From: Actinomycetes bacterium
Lineage (GTDB): Bacteria > Actinomycetota > Acidimicrobiia > Acidimicrobiales > RAAP-2
NCBI GenBank assembly: GCA_021831035.1
Contig: JAKBNL010000001.1
Span: forward strand, 62,001-126,000
DNA: 64,000 nt
Direction: 5' to 3'
Shown here: positions 52,449 through 61,196 of the stretch, piece after piece
Position numbering within the stretch: position 1 is the stretch's first letter
Layout: each line of letters begins with the position of its first letter
Position numbers and translations under genes: made by a program
The notes under the pieces: model-generated
What the model was told of the DNA's origin: nothing
The model's database searches: none
What the model saw: the letters and a program-made list of their open reading frames with translations, nothing else

Positions 52449-53237
52449 GTGAGCGAGTACCGCACCGTGCTGGTCGAGCGCGAGGGACCGACGACGACGA
52501 TCTGGCTTGACCTGCCCGAGCGGCTCAACGTCCTCACGGCCGAGATGATGGGAGAGCTCACCGACGCGTTCGTGGCCGTCGCGGCGAGCGACGCCACGGG
52601 GGTCGTGCTCGCCGCCAAGGGCCGACTCTTCAGCGCCGGGCACGACTTCGGGGAGATGGCCGGCCGGGACGCCGCCGAGGTCCGAGGTCTCTTCGACCGC
52701 TGTGAACGTCTCATGCGCGCGATCCGCGAGACGCCCCAGCCGGTCGTGGCGCGGGTGCACGCGCTCGCGACGGGCGCGGGCTGCCAGCTCGTCGCCACGG
52801 CCGACCTCGCCGTCGCGAGTGAGGGGGCGACCTTCGCGACCCCGGGCGGGCACGGCGGCCTCTTCTGCACCACGCCGCTCGTGGCGGTGGGCCGGGTCGT
52901 CGGGCGCCGGCACGCACTCGAGATGGGCATGAGCGGCGACCCCATCGACGCGGCTACGGCGCTCGCGTGGGGACTCGTGAATCGCGTCGTGCCCGACGAC
53001 GACCTCGACGAGGCGACCGCCGCCCTGGTGGCCCGGGTGACCCGAGGGGGCGTCGAGTCCAAGGCCATCGGCAAGCGGGCCTTCTACCAACAGATGGACC
53101 TCGGGGTGGAGGACGCCTACGGACTGGCGACCGCCGTCATGGCCGAGGCCGCCCTGGGGGCCGAGGCCCAAGAGGGCATCGCCGCCTTCTTGGAGAAGCG
53201 GCCGCCGGACTGGACGGCGGCCCGAGCGCGGCGCTAG
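52449..53237 (+). CDS. Enoyl-CoA hydratase/isomerase
   Basis: A 262-residue crotonase-fold protein. The oxyanion-hole segments are GRLFSAGHDFGEM and ATGAGCQLVATADLAVAS; FATPGGHGGLFCTTP follows. It acts on enoyl-CoA or related thioesters. The classical second catalytic Glu position is not clear, as in many ECHDC3-like members, so the exact reaction is uncertain. GTG start. It overlaps the convergent regulator gene by 4 nt. Confidence 0.88.
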   Translation: MSEYRTVLVEREGPTTTIWLDLPERLNVLTAEMMGELTDAFVAVAASDATGVVLAAKGRLFSAGHDFGEMAGRDAAEVRGLFDRCERLMRAIRETPQPVVARVHALATGAGCQLVATADLAVASEGATFATPGGHGGLFCTTPLVAVGRVVGRRHALEMGMSGDPIDAATALAWGLVNRVVPDDDLDEATAALVARVTRGGVESKAIGKRAFYQQMDLGVEDAYGLATAVMAEAALGAEAQEGIAAFLEKRPPDWTAARARR

Positions 53238-53821
53238 CGCGTCACCGGCGGGCGGAGCCCGTCGAGGACCATCCCCACGAGGCGGTCGCACTGCGCGCGC
53301 GTGAGCGACGCGCTCGTGCACATCGGGCCGAGGAGGCCGAAGACCTCGTCGCCGGTGACGTCGGAGCGCACGACGCCGGCGGCCTGGCCGCGCTCGACGA
53401 CGAGACGGATCGCCGCCTCGAGACGCTCGCGGGCGTCGCACTTGAGCTCGGGGTTCTTCTCGAAGGCCTCGCGCAGCTCGGTCAGGAACCGGCGCTTGCC
53501 GAAGGCGTAGGCGACGAAGGCGTGCAGGAAGCTGTCGACGGCCTCCCAGGGGGTCAGCGTGGCGACGTCGCGCTCGGCCACGGCCACCACCTGGTCGACG
53601 TCGTCGCGGTAGACGGCCTCGACGACGTCGATGCGCTTGGGGAAGTGGCGGTACAGGGTGCCGATGCCCACCCCGGCGCGCTTGGCGATCGCCTCCATGG
53701 AGGTGTCGCCCTCCTCGTCGAAGAGTTCGCGGGCGGCCTGGAGCAAGAGGTCGTGGTTGCGCCGGGCGTCGGCGCGCTGGGCCCGGCCCGGGCTCTCGGC
53801 CCGCTCGTCCTGGATGGTCAT
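53234..53821 (-). CDS. TetR-family transcription repressor
   Basis: A 195-residue repressor. The N-terminal helix-turn-helix reads EGDTSMEAIAKRAGVGIGTLYRHFPKR, a standard TetR motif; the C-terminal two-thirds is the ligand domain. It is divergent from an MFS drug exporter across a 107-bp gap containing palindromes, so it probably represses both genes and is released by a drug or metabolite. The ATG follows GGAGGAG. Confidence 0.92.
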   Translation of the reverse strand: MTIQDERAESPGRAQRADARRNHDLLLQAARELFDEEGDTSMEAIAKRAGVGIGTLYRHFPKRIDVVEAVYRDDVDQVVAVAERDVATLTPWEAVDSFLHAFVAYAFGKRRFLTELREAFEKNPELKCDARERLEAAIRLVVERGQAAGVVRSDVTGDEVFGLLGPMCTSASLTRAQCDRLVGMVLDGLRPPVTR

Positions 53822-53928
53822 GGCCACTCCTCCCGCGCGCACCCGACGGGGTGCATCAAGTGGAGGGACCCTCCGTATAATAGACGGAGGAACCTTCCGG
53901 TTCCATGGTACCCCCAGAAAGGTCGTTC
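53822..53928. promoter_or_regulatory. Divergent promoter and operator between TetR and MFS genes
   Basis: A perfect 13-bp palindrome GGAGGGACCCTCC lies at 53862-53874. TATAAT (53876-53881) follows and is a consensus -10 reading toward the MFS gene. Then a related site GGAGGAACCTTCC (53887-53898) overlaps GGAACCTTCCGGTTCC (53889-53904). Two operators flanking a -10 box fit TetR autorepression plus efflux control. Promoter assignment is by inspection only. Confidence 0.62.
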
Positions 53929-55443
53929 ATGTCCACCGCCGTCACCTCGCTCCCGGCCCCGGCCCGCGGCGCGTTCGGCCGCCTGCTGGCGCGGCCCTCC
54001 GTGTACCTCCTGATCATCTTGGCCGCTCAGCTGATGGTCGTCCTCGACGGGACCATCGTCAACGTGGCCCTGCCCCACATCCAGGCCAGCCTCGGCTTCT
54101 CCGGGACCGGTCTGTCGTGGGTCCTCAACATCTACGTCCTGGCCTTCGGCGGGCTGCTCCTGCTCGGTGCGCGCGCGGGCGACCTCCTCGGGCGTCGCCG
54201 GGTCTTCCTCGCGGGACTGGCCCTCTTCACCCTCAGCTCGATGCTCGGCGGGCTCGCCACGAGCTCGACCACGCTGCTCGTCGCGCGGGCCCTCCAGGGG
54301 GTGGGCGCGGCCCTCGCCGCGCCGTCGGCGCTCTCGCTGCTCACCGCGGCCTTCGCGCCCGGGGCGGCTCGGGTGCGGGCCCTGGCCATGTACACCGCGG
54401 TGTCCGCCGCCGGCGGGGCCATCGGTCTCGTCGCCGGGGGGCTCTTGACCGAGCTGGTCTCGTGGCGGTGGGTGATGTTCGTCAACGTGCCGATCGGCGT
54501 CGTCGTCGCCCTCCTCGCGCGCGTCGTGGTCGCCGAGACGCCCGTGCGCACCGGGCGTCTCGACGTCGCCGGCGCCCTCACCTCCACCTTCGGCATGACG
54601 GGCCTCGTGCTCGGGCTCGTCGAGGCCGGCGCGTCGGGTTGGGCGAGCGCCGCGACGCTCGTCCCGCTGATCGCGGGCGCCGCGCTGCTCGTCGCCTTCG
54701 TGCGGATCGAGGGTCGCGCCGCCGAGCCGATCGTGCCGCTGCGCCTGCTGCTGGGGGTGACCCGCTCGAGCGCGAACGCGGCGCGCGGACTGATCTACGC
54801 CGGGATGTTCGGCGTCTTCTTCTTCCTCACCCAGTTCCTCCAGGAGGTCCAGGGCTACTCACCCCTGCGCGCCGGCCTGGCCTTCCTGCCGATGCCCGTG
54901 TCGATCTTCCTCGCCTCGCAGTTGACCAGTCGGGTGCTGGTGCGTCGCTACGCCCCGCGCACGATCGTGCTGGTGGGCGCGGCGCTGGTGGGCGCGGGGC
55001 TGCTCGTGGCCTCGCGGATCGCCCCGACCTGGGGCTACCTCGACGTGGCCGGGGTGCTGGTGCTCATCGGCTCGGGCTCGGGCCTGTCGTTCGTGACCCT
55101 CACCTCGCTCTCGCTCGAGGGCGTCACCCCGGCCGACGCCGGCGCGGCCTCGGGTCTGGTGAACGTCTCCCAGCAGCTCGGCGCGGCCCTGGGGCTCGCG
55201 GTGCTGGTCAACGTCTTCGCCACGGCGACCGGCCACGCCCAGTTCGGCGGCTCGGCCGACCCGGCCGCGGCGGCCCGTCGGTTGGACTCCCTGGTGCACG
55301 GACTGCACGTCGCCTACGGCGTCGGCTCGCTCTTCGCCCTGGCGGCGGTGGCGCTGGTCGCGGTGACGGGTCGGAGCCGGCGCGACGACGCCGACTTCGA
55401 CCTCTCGTTCGAGGACGAGGCGCTCGCCGAGCTGGCCGGCTAG
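53929..55443 (+). CDS. MFS drug:proton antiporter, DHA2 (14-helix) family
   Basis: A 504-residue exporter with 14 helices. Motifs include LDGTIVNVALPHIQ in helix 1, RAGDLLGRRRVFLAGL (motif A), ARALQGVGAALAAPS (motif B) and the antiporter-type motif C near helix 5 (GGAIGLVAGGLLTE). Drug or metabolite efflux. The ATG at 53929 has AAAGG upstream; an ATG at 53905 would leave only a short leader after the -10. The tail is acidic (EDEALAELAG). Confidence 0.93.
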   Translation: MSTAVTSLPAPARGAFGRLLARPSVYLLIILAAQLMVVLDGTIVNVALPHIQASLGFSGTGLSWVLNIYVLAFGGLLLLGARAGDLLGRRRVFLAGLALFTLSSMLGGLATSSTTLLVARALQGVGAALAAPSALSLLTAAFAPGAARVRALAMYTAVSAAGGAIGLVAGGLLTELVSWRWVMFVNVPIGVVVALLARVVVAETPVRTGRLDVAGALTSTFGMTGLVLGLVEAGASGWASAATLVPLIAGAALLVAFVRIEGRAAEPIVPLRLLLGVTRSSANAARGLIYAGMFGVFFFLTQFLQEVQGYSPLRAGLAFLPMPVSIFLASQLTSRVLVRRYAPRTIVLVGAALVGAGLLVASRIAPTWGYLDVAGVLVLIGSGSGLSFVTLTSLSLEGVTPADAGAASGLVNVSQQLGAALGLAVLVNVFATATGHAQFGGSADPAAAARRLDSLVHGLHVAYGVGSLFALAAVALVAVTGRSRRDDADFDLSFEDEALAELAG

Positions 55444-56558
55444 CCCCAGACCTCGGCGGCGGTCTCGACGACCAGGCGTAGCTTGGCCACCTCGTCGTCG
55501 AGGGTGATCGAGTTGCCCTCGACGGTCGAGGAGAAGCCGCACTGGGGCGAGAGGCAGAGCTGGTCGAGGTCGACGAAGCGCGCCGCCTCGTCGATGCGCC
55601 GCTTGAGGTCGTCCTTGGACTCGAGCTGGCCCCGCTTGGTCGTGACCAGCCCGAGGACGACGGCCTTGCCCTTGGGCACGTAGCGCAGGGGCTCGAAGCC
55701 GCCGGAGCGCTCGTCGTCGTACTCGAGGAAGAAGCCGTCGACGTCGAGCTCGCCGAAGAGGGCCTCGGCCACGAAGTCGTAGCCGCCCTCGGCGGCCCAG
55801 TAGGACTGGAAGTTGCCTCGGCACGAGTGGGTCGTGACGAACAGGCCCTCGGGGCGGTCCCGGAGGGCCGCGTTGATCTGGCGGATGTAGCGCAGGTGCT
55901 GGTGCTCGGCGTCGTCGCCGCGACCGGCGATCATGGCGCGCTGGGCCGGGTCGTTGAGGTAGGCGAGCGACGTGTCGTCGAGCTGGAGGTACGTGCAGCC
56001 GAGCGCGCCCAGGCGGCGGACCTCCTCGGCGTAGGCGGCCGACAGGTCGTCCCAGAACGCCTCGACGTCGGGGTAGACCGCGGGGTCGATGGCCGCCGCG
56101 CCCCCGCGGTAGTGAACCATGCTCGGCGAGGGGATCGTGAGCTTGGGGGTCGCCGTGGTCACGGTCGAGCGCAAGAAGCTGAACGCGTCGCCGAAGATCG
56201 TGTGCTCGAGGCCGATCGGGCCGTCGACCGCCAGGGCGGCCGAGGTGAAGGCCGTCTCGCCCTGGGCGTTCTTGAAGGGGACCTGGATCGTCTCGTCGGT
56301 GGTGCGCACGCCCACGAGCTGGTAGATGAAGTCCATGTGCCAGCTGGTGCGGCGGAACTCGCCGTCGGTCGCCGCGCGCAGGCCGAGCCCCTCTTGGAGG
56401 GCCACCGCGTCACGGATCGCGGCGTCCTCGGCGGCGCGCAGGCCCTCGTCGTCGAGCCGGCCCGCGGCGTGGGCGGCGCGCGCGTCGAGCAGGGCACGCG
56501 GTCGCAGCAGGCTGCCGACGTGGTCGGCGCGGAACGGGGGCGTGGAGCGTGTCGTCAT
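55440..56558 (-). CDS. MetE-like cobalamin-independent methyltransferase (YxjG/YxjH type)
   Basis: A 372-residue single-domain relative of MetE's C-terminal half. It opens FRADHVGSLLRP, has TDGEFRRTSWHMDF, QLDDTSLAYL, and Zn-ligand regions THSCRGN and LCLSPQCGFSS. Methyl transfer from a methyl-tetrahydrofolate or other donor to a thiol is likely; full MetE has an additional N-terminal domain missing here. It ends overlapping the MFS gene by 4 nt on the opposite strand. Confidence 0.85.
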   Translation of the reverse strand: MTTRSTPPFRADHVGSLLRPRALLDARAAHAAGRLDDEGLRAAEDAAIRDAVALQEGLGLRAATDGEFRRTSWHMDFIYQLVGVRTTDETIQVPFKNAQGETAFTSAALAVDGPIGLEHTIFGDAFSFLRSTVTTATPKLTIPSPSMVHYRGGAAAIDPAVYPDVEAFWDDLSAAYAEEVRRLGALGCTYLQLDDTSLAYLNDPAQRAMIAGRGDDAEHQHLRYIRQINAALRDRPEGLFVTTHSCRGNFQSYWAAEGGYDFVAEALFGELDVDGFFLEYDDERSGGFEPLRYVPKGKAVVLGLVTTKRGQLESKDDLKRRIDEAARFVDLDQLCLSPQCGFSSTVEGNSITLDDEVAKLRLVVETAAEVWG

Positions 56559-56597
56559 GGGCCGACGATACCCAAACGGGCGCGCGTCCTACGAGGC

Positions 56598-57038
56598 CTA
56601 GTCGTCGAACTTGGCGCCGCAGCCCGAGCAGAACGTCTGGCCCGGCAGGCGCAGCTTGCCGCAGACCGGGCAGTACCTCGCGCCCCCCTGGAGGGAGGCC
56701 TCGGTGACCCCGGCCTCGCCGCGCCCGGCCACGTACTTGTTGTTGTGGGCCTTGGTCGGGTAGGCGAGCAGCACCAGCGCCCAGGGCCAGATGAGGATGG
56801 TGAACGCCCACCAGCCCGAGCGTCCGGCGTCGTGGTGGCGGCGCACCATCACCGCGAGGCCCGGGACGAGCACCGCGAGCGAGTAGAGGGTCGAGATCAG
56901 GGGCGAGTGGGCCGAGCTCAGCACCACCGACACGACCAGGTTGAAGAGGAAGAACCACCAGTACTCCGGGCGGGTCGCCGCGCCCCGGAAGTCGGCGTAC
57001 TTGGTGAAGCAGGTGCGTACCGCCTGGACTGGTCCCAC
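56598..57038 (-). CDS. DUF805 membrane protein with zinc ribbon
   Basis: A 146-residue protein. An N-terminal DUF805 domain has the motif DFRGAATRPEYWWFFLFN and RRHHDAGRSGWW, four helices. The C terminus has two knuckles, YCPVCG and FCSGCG, forming a zinc ribbon. Function unknown. No operon partner. Confidence 0.88.
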   Translation of the reverse strand: MGPVQAVRTCFTKYADFRGAATRPEYWWFFLFNLVVSVVLSSAHSPLISTLYSLAVLVPGLAVMVRRHHDAGRSGWWAFTILIWPWALVLLAYPTKAHNNKYVAGRGEAGVTEASLQGGARYCPVCGKLRLPGQTFCSGCGAKFDD

Positions 57039-57184
57039 GAGCCCTCCTCGGGCGACACCCTAGCCAAGGCCGACGCGGCGGTCGGGGACACGGGACCGGT
57101 CGGGGGGCCGGGGGTAGAGTCGAGGGACGCCGTCGCCCGCTCGCGGGACGGGCCACGACCGGCGACGCCATTGCTAGGAGAGTC

Positions 57185-58381
57185 ATGAAGGTTCTGGTCC
57201 TCGGTGGAGACGGCTTCTGCGGGTGGCCCACCTCACTGCACCTGTCGGACATCGGTCACGACGTGACGATCGTCGACAACCTGAGCCGTCGGGTGATCGA
57301 CCTCGAGCTCGAGGTCGAGTCGCTGACCCCCATCCGCCCGATCGGCGAGCGCCTCGCGGTGTGGCGGACGCTCACCGGCAAGGAGATCGGGTTCGTCCGG
57401 CTGGACCTGGCCGAGGAGTACGACCGGCTGGAGGCCCTCATCCGCGAGCTGGCGCCCGACGCCATCGTCCACTTCGGCGAGCAGCGGGCCGCGCCGTACT
57501 CGATGCGCTCGGTCGCGGCCAAGCGCTACACGGTCGACAACAACGTGCGCGCGACTCACAACGTGCTCGTCGCGGTGGTGGCCTCGGGGCTCGACGTCGC
57601 CGTCGTGCACCTGGGCACGATGGGCGTCTACGGCTACGGCTGGTCGGGCTCGGCCCCGATCCCCGAGGGGTACCTCACGGTGAAGGTCCCCACCCCCGAC
57701 GGCGAGATCGACCGGGAGATCCTCCACCCGGCCAACCCCGGCTCGGTGTACCACATGACCAAGACGCTCGACCAGCTGCTCTTCGCCTTCTACGCGAAGA
57801 ACGACGGGCTGCGCGTCACCGACCTCCACCAAGGGATCGTCTGGGGGACTCAGACGCCCCAGACGGTGCTCGACGAGCGGCTCATCAACCGCTTCGACTA
57901 CGACGGCGACTACGGCACGGTCCTCAACCGCTTCTTGATGCAGGCGGCGATCGGCCACCCGCTCACCGTGCACGGCACCGGCGGCCAGACGCGGGCCTTC
58001 ATCCACATCCGCGACACCGTGCGCTGCATCCAGATCGCCCTGGAGAATCCGCCCGCCCGCGGGGACAAGGTCAAGGTCTTCAACCAGGTGACCGAGACCC
58101 ACCGGGTGCGCGACCTCGCCGAGCTGGTCTCGAAGATCACCGGGGTCGACGTGGCCTACCTGCCCAACCCGCGGGTCGAGGCCGACGAGAACGAGCTCAA
58201 CGTCGAGCGCGAGCAGTTCGTGGCGCTCGGGCTCGACCCGACCTTCCTCTCCGAGGGGCTGCTCGAGGAGGTCCGCGACGTCGCCTCGCGCTACAAGGAC
58301 CGGGCCGACACGAGCAAGATCGTGGCCCGTTCGGTGTGGCGTCGCGGGATGGAGGTCGCGCCCGACCTGGTGACCCGCTAG
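57185..58381 (+). CDS. sqdB: UDP-sulfoquinovose synthase-like epimerase (SqdB/Agl3)
   Basis: A 398-residue short-chain dehydrogenase/epimerase. The NAD motif is GGDGFCGW (8-15), VDNLSRRVIDLELEVESLTP is a SQD1-family signature, and the catalytic Thr and YxxxK are in LGTMGVYGYG and VYHMTKTLDQ. It makes UDP-sulfoquinovose from UDP-glucose and sulfite. In phototrophs this feeds sulfolipid; in other prokaryotes it serves glycans. No glycosyltransferase sits beside it. AGGAGAG precedes the ATG. Confidence 0.88.
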   Translation: MKVLVLGGDGFCGWPTSLHLSDIGHDVTIVDNLSRRVIDLELEVESLTPIRPIGERLAVWRTLTGKEIGFVRLDLAEEYDRLEALIRELAPDAIVHFGEQRAAPYSMRSVAAKRYTVDNNVRATHNVLVAVVASGLDVAVVHLGTMGVYGYGWSGSAPIPEGYLTVKVPTPDGEIDREILHPANPGSVYHMTKTLDQLLFAFYAKNDGLRVTDLHQGIVWGTQTPQTVLDERLINRFDYDGDYGTVLNRFLMQAAIGHPLTVHGTGGQTRAFIHIRDTVRCIQIALENPPARGDKVKVFNQVTETHRVRDLAELVSKITGVDVAYLPNPRVEADENELNVEREQFVALGLDPTFLSEGLLEEVRDVASRYKDRADTSKIVARSVWRRGMEVAPDLVTR

Positions 58382-58423
58382 GCCATCGCCCGGCCGGCGC
58401 GCGGCTCGTGTGAGGATGGGGCG

Positions 58424-58894
58424 ATGCCCCACTCCTCGATCTACGAGTACGTCAGGCACCCGCGCGCGGCCGAGTTGCGCGCGGGGCGACCGGTCAAGAC
58501 CACCGACCTGCGCCAGCCCCACTCGGACAGTCGGATCGCCCGACTGAACTCGAAGGTCGGCCTACGGGTGACCCTGATCGTGGGCACGATGTGGTGCGCC
58601 TACCTCTTCAGCGTGATCGCCCTGGTGGCGTTGCCCTCCGCGTTGCACCAGGGCCTCTTCTACGTCGTGGTCTGGCTGAGCTCGAGCTTCCTGCAGCTGG
58701 TGCTGCTGCCCATCATCATCGTGGGCCAGAACATCCAGGCCGCCGCCGCCGACCGTCGCGCCGAGGAGACCTACAAGGACGCCGAGGCCGTCCTCAAAGA
58801 GGCCGAGGAGATCCAAAAGCACCTGCTCGCCCAGGACGAGGTGATCGCCTCGATCGTGACCCGGCTCGAGGCGCTGATCCCGCCCGCGGGCTAG
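58424..58894 (+). CDS. DUF1003-like membrane protein
   Basis: A 156-residue protein with two helices (about 46-66 and 75-98), starting after a hydrophilic N terminus, with NSKVGLRVTLIVGTMWCAYLF and SSFLQLVLLPIIIVGQNIQA, the DUF1003 core. The tail forms a coiled coil (EETYKDAEAVLKEAEEIQKHLLAQ). Function unknown, sometimes metal or redox related. Same strand as sqdB, 43 nt apart. Confidence 0.82.
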   Translation: MPHSSIYEYVRHPRAAELRAGRPVKTTDLRQPHSDSRIARLNSKVGLRVTLIVGTMWCAYLFSVIALVALPSALHQGLFYVVVWLSSSFLQLVLLPIIIVGQNIQAAAADRRAEETYKDAEAVLKEAEEIQKHLLAQDEVIASIVTRLEALIPPAG

Positions 58895-58897
58895 GCG

Positions 58898-60139
58898 CTA
58901 CTCGCCCCGGGCGCGCGCCAGCTCGCCGATCTGCTCGGCGAAGGCGCGCCACGCGTGCTCGCGCCCGGCGACCAGGGCGCCGCGGATCGGTTCGGCGAAG
59001 GCGTGCAGCTCGGCCTCGCTCGGGGCCGCGCCCAGCGTCGAGAGGTAGCTCATCGCCGAGATCAGGAACGTGCCGGCGCGCAGCCGCTGGCGTAACACCG
59101 TGCGCTCCTCGTCCCCGAGCCCGGACAGGATCGAGGCGACCGTCTCGAGCTCGGTCAGGCGGTCGAGGATGGCGGCGCGGATGCGCTCGTTCTGGGCGCC
59201 GGCGATGGTCATCTCGAGGTTGAATAGGGCGCGCACGTGGTTCGCCGGGGCGATCGCGTCGGAGAGCATCTCGGTGAGCCACCCCTCGCGGGTCACGTCG
59301 AGGCGGCGCCCGGGCGAGAGCAGGCGCGCGCGCATGACCGTGCGCATGGCCTCGATGGCGAGGTCCTCCTTGGAGGCGAAGAGCTTGTAGATGGCCCCGG
59401 GCGAGCAGTTGGCGCGCCGGGCGATGCGCGAGATCGTGGCCCGGGTGTAGCCGCTGCGCCCGACGACGCCGAAGGTGGCGATGGCGAGCTGAGAGCGCAG
59501 GTCGTCGCTCGGCGGGGGGCTGAAGGGCGTCGGCGGGGCGAGCGTCGGGACGGGCCCGACCGCGGCGGGGGGGACCGAGAGGCCCTCCACCAGGATCTCG
59601 CAGAGCGCGGTCTCGAAGGCGTCGTCGGGCCCGAAGCGGTGGGCCGCGGCGAGCAGCACCAGGCTGAGGGTGAAGAGCACCGCGACCCGCAGACCCACCG
59701 CCGGGTCGAGGTCGGGACGGGCCCAGCGACCGATGAGGTACTCGTCGATGAACGGCTCGACCTCCTCGTGCAGGGTGGGCAGGCGCCGCGCGGTGAAGAG
59801 CACCTGGAAGCACGCGACGTCAGCCGGCTCGGCCCGGGCCATCCACCGGCGCAGGTCGGCCGCGTGCTCGGGGCTGGGCTCGCGCACGAGCGCCGCGCAC
59901 AGGTCGTACAGGGCGATGGCGCGGGTGAGCATCGTCGAGTTCCACAGGTCGACGAGCAGCTCGTCGACGTCCTCGTAGCGGGCGTAGGTGGCCCCGTGGG
60001 TGAGTCCGGCCCGGTGGCCGACGTCGCGCAGGCTGAGGTGGTCGACGCCCACGCGCAGGACCTCGGCGACGCCGGCGGCGCGGATGGCGGCGTCGTTAGC
60101 CAGGGCCCGGGCGCTGCGCGCCCGCGGGGTTCGGGGCAT
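58898..60139 (-). CDS. Double TetR-type regulator
   Basis: A 413-residue protein holding two TetR-like units. The first HTH reads LSLRDVGHRAGLTHGATYARYED (about 40); after a Pro-rich linker (PPTPFSPPPSDD) the second reads ATISRIARRANCSPGAIYKLFASKEDL (about 245). Each is followed by a helical domain. A normal TetR is about 200 residues, so this is a tandem fusion or pseudo-dimer. ATG at 60139 chosen; a frame from 60190 adds 17 residues. It diverges from the haem-demethylase unit. Confidence 0.88.
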   Translation of the reverse strand: MPRTPRARSARALANDAAIRAAGVAEVLRVGVDHLSLRDVGHRAGLTHGATYARYEDVDELLVDLWNSTMLTRAIALYDLCAALVREPSPEHAADLRRWMARAEPADVACFQVLFTARRLPTLHEEVEPFIDEYLIGRWARPDLDPAVGLRVAVLFTLSLVLLAAAHRFGPDDAFETALCEILVEGLSVPPAAVGPVPTLAPPTPFSPPPSDDLRSQLAIATFGVVGRSGYTRATISRIARRANCSPGAIYKLFASKEDLAIEAMRTVMRARLLSPGRRLDVTREGWLTEMLSDAIAPANHVRALFNLEMTIAGAQNERIRAAILDRLTELETVASILSGLGDEERTVLRQRLRAGTFLISAMSYLSTLGAAPSEAELHAFAEPIRGALVAGREHAWRAFAEQIGELARARGE

Positions 60140-60219
60140 GGCCCACCCTACGCGAAAGGTTTTACATAAGTCCGAATCGTTTGTGTCCATATGGGTCGAC
60201 GGCGTGAAAGAGTTGTGAG
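60140..60219. promoter_or_regulatory. Divergent intergenic region with AT-rich core
   Basis: The unusually AT-rich core GGTTTTACATAAGTCC (about 60159-60174), flanked by GCG-rich DNA, is the probable promoter for the double-TetR gene and the 52-residue/haem-demethylase pair. No perfect palindrome was noticed. Confidence 0.4.
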
Positions 60220-60378
60220 GTGCACCCCCTGCTCGCGAGCGGCCTGGTCCCGCTCGGGCATCTCCCCGGGGTCCACGCCGGTCAGGCGCTGCCGGCGGCC
60301 CGGGCGGTGGTGCTGGCCGTACCCGCGCTCGCGGCCGTCTTCTACTTCGCCGTGGTGCGTCGGCGGCGCGACCGGTGA
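60220..60378 (+). CDS. 52-residue single-helix protein coupled to the haem demethylase-like gene
   Basis: From the GTG at 60220: a His/Gly-containing N terminus (GLVPLGHLPGVHAGQALP), one membrane helix (about 27-45) and the basic tail RRRRDR. Its TGA overlaps the GTG of the next gene (GTGA), so the two are translated together. A possible membrane anchor or partner. No family recognised. Confidence 0.5.
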   Translation: MHPLLASGLVPLGHLPGVHAGQALPAARAVVLAVPALAAVFYFAVVRRRRDR

Positions 60379-61196
60379 TCCCCTACGTCCCCCTCGAGCG
60401 CAGACCCTTCCGGCTCCACATGGGCCTGCGCCCGCTGGAGCCCTCCCGGTGGCTCGAGTTCGACGAGGACGACGCGTGCGTGCGGGCGCGGCGCGCCTCG
60501 CTCCTCGACCAAGAGCGCGCCCGCGTGGTGGCGCTCGAGGAGGCGGGTCGCGCCCCCAGCGCCGAGCTGCTCGAGGTCGTGCTCGACCACCTCGCGCGTT
60601 GGCACCCCGAGCGGGTGGCCCCCGTCGGCGGGGACCACCCGCTGGTGGAGGCGGCGCGCCTCGTTGAGGAGGACCTGTGCGTGATGGTCCGTGAGGACGC
60701 GTGGCGGCTGTGCGCCGCCGTGGTCTGCTTCCCCTCGCGATGGGACCTGCGCCAGAAGATCGGCGCGACGCTGCGCGAGATCCACGGGCCGGTCCCGGGC
60801 TACGAGGCGGCCCTCGGCGACCCGGTGGACGCGTTCTTCGACCGGCTCGGCGCCGCGCGCGGCTACTGGCGCCTCAACTGGACGCTGCTCGAGACGCCGG
60901 AGCTCTTCGTGCCCGACGTCGCGCGCACCGCGCCCGGTGGCGACCTCGCGGACTGGTACTTTCGCGTCGAGCGCCAGACCTTCCGGCGCCTGCCCGTCAC
61001 GGGTGCGGTGGTCTTCACCATCCGTACCTACGTCGCCTCGGCCGCGGCGCTCGCCGACGGCGACCCGGACTTCGTCGGGGCGCTGTGCGACCAGATGGCC
61101 TCGGCTCCCCCGGCGATCCAGGCCTACAAGGGTTGGGTGGGCGTCGCCGAGCGGCTCGACCCTAGGAGGCGAGCGTCGAGTCCACCGGACCGGTGA
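60375..61196 (+). CDS. Haem-dependent oxidative N-demethylase-like protein (DUF3445)
   Basis: A 273-residue soluble protein. Typical family blocks are FRLHMGLRPLEP, CAAVVCFPSRWDLRQKIGAT, EIHGPVPGY, GYWRLNWTLLE and VERQTFRRLPVTGAVVFTIR. The family includes the catalytic alpha subunit of dimethylamine monooxygenase; the conserved His in EIHGPVP is a plausible haem ligand (inferred). Other DMM subunits are not adjacent. GTG start; 35-nt convergent overlap with the next gene. Confidence 0.82.
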   Translation: MIPYVPLERRPFRLHMGLRPLEPSRWLEFDEDDACVRARRASLLDQERARVVALEEAGRAPSAELLEVVLDHLARWHPERVAPVGGDHPLVEAARLVEEDLCVMVREDAWRLCAAVVCFPSRWDLRQKIGATLREIHGPVPGYEAALGDPVDAFFDRLGAARGYWRLNWTLLETPELFVPDVARTAPGGDLADWYFRVERQTFRRLPVTGAVVFTIRTYVASAAALADGDPDFVGALCDQMASAPPAIQAYKGWVGVAERLDPRRRASSPPDR

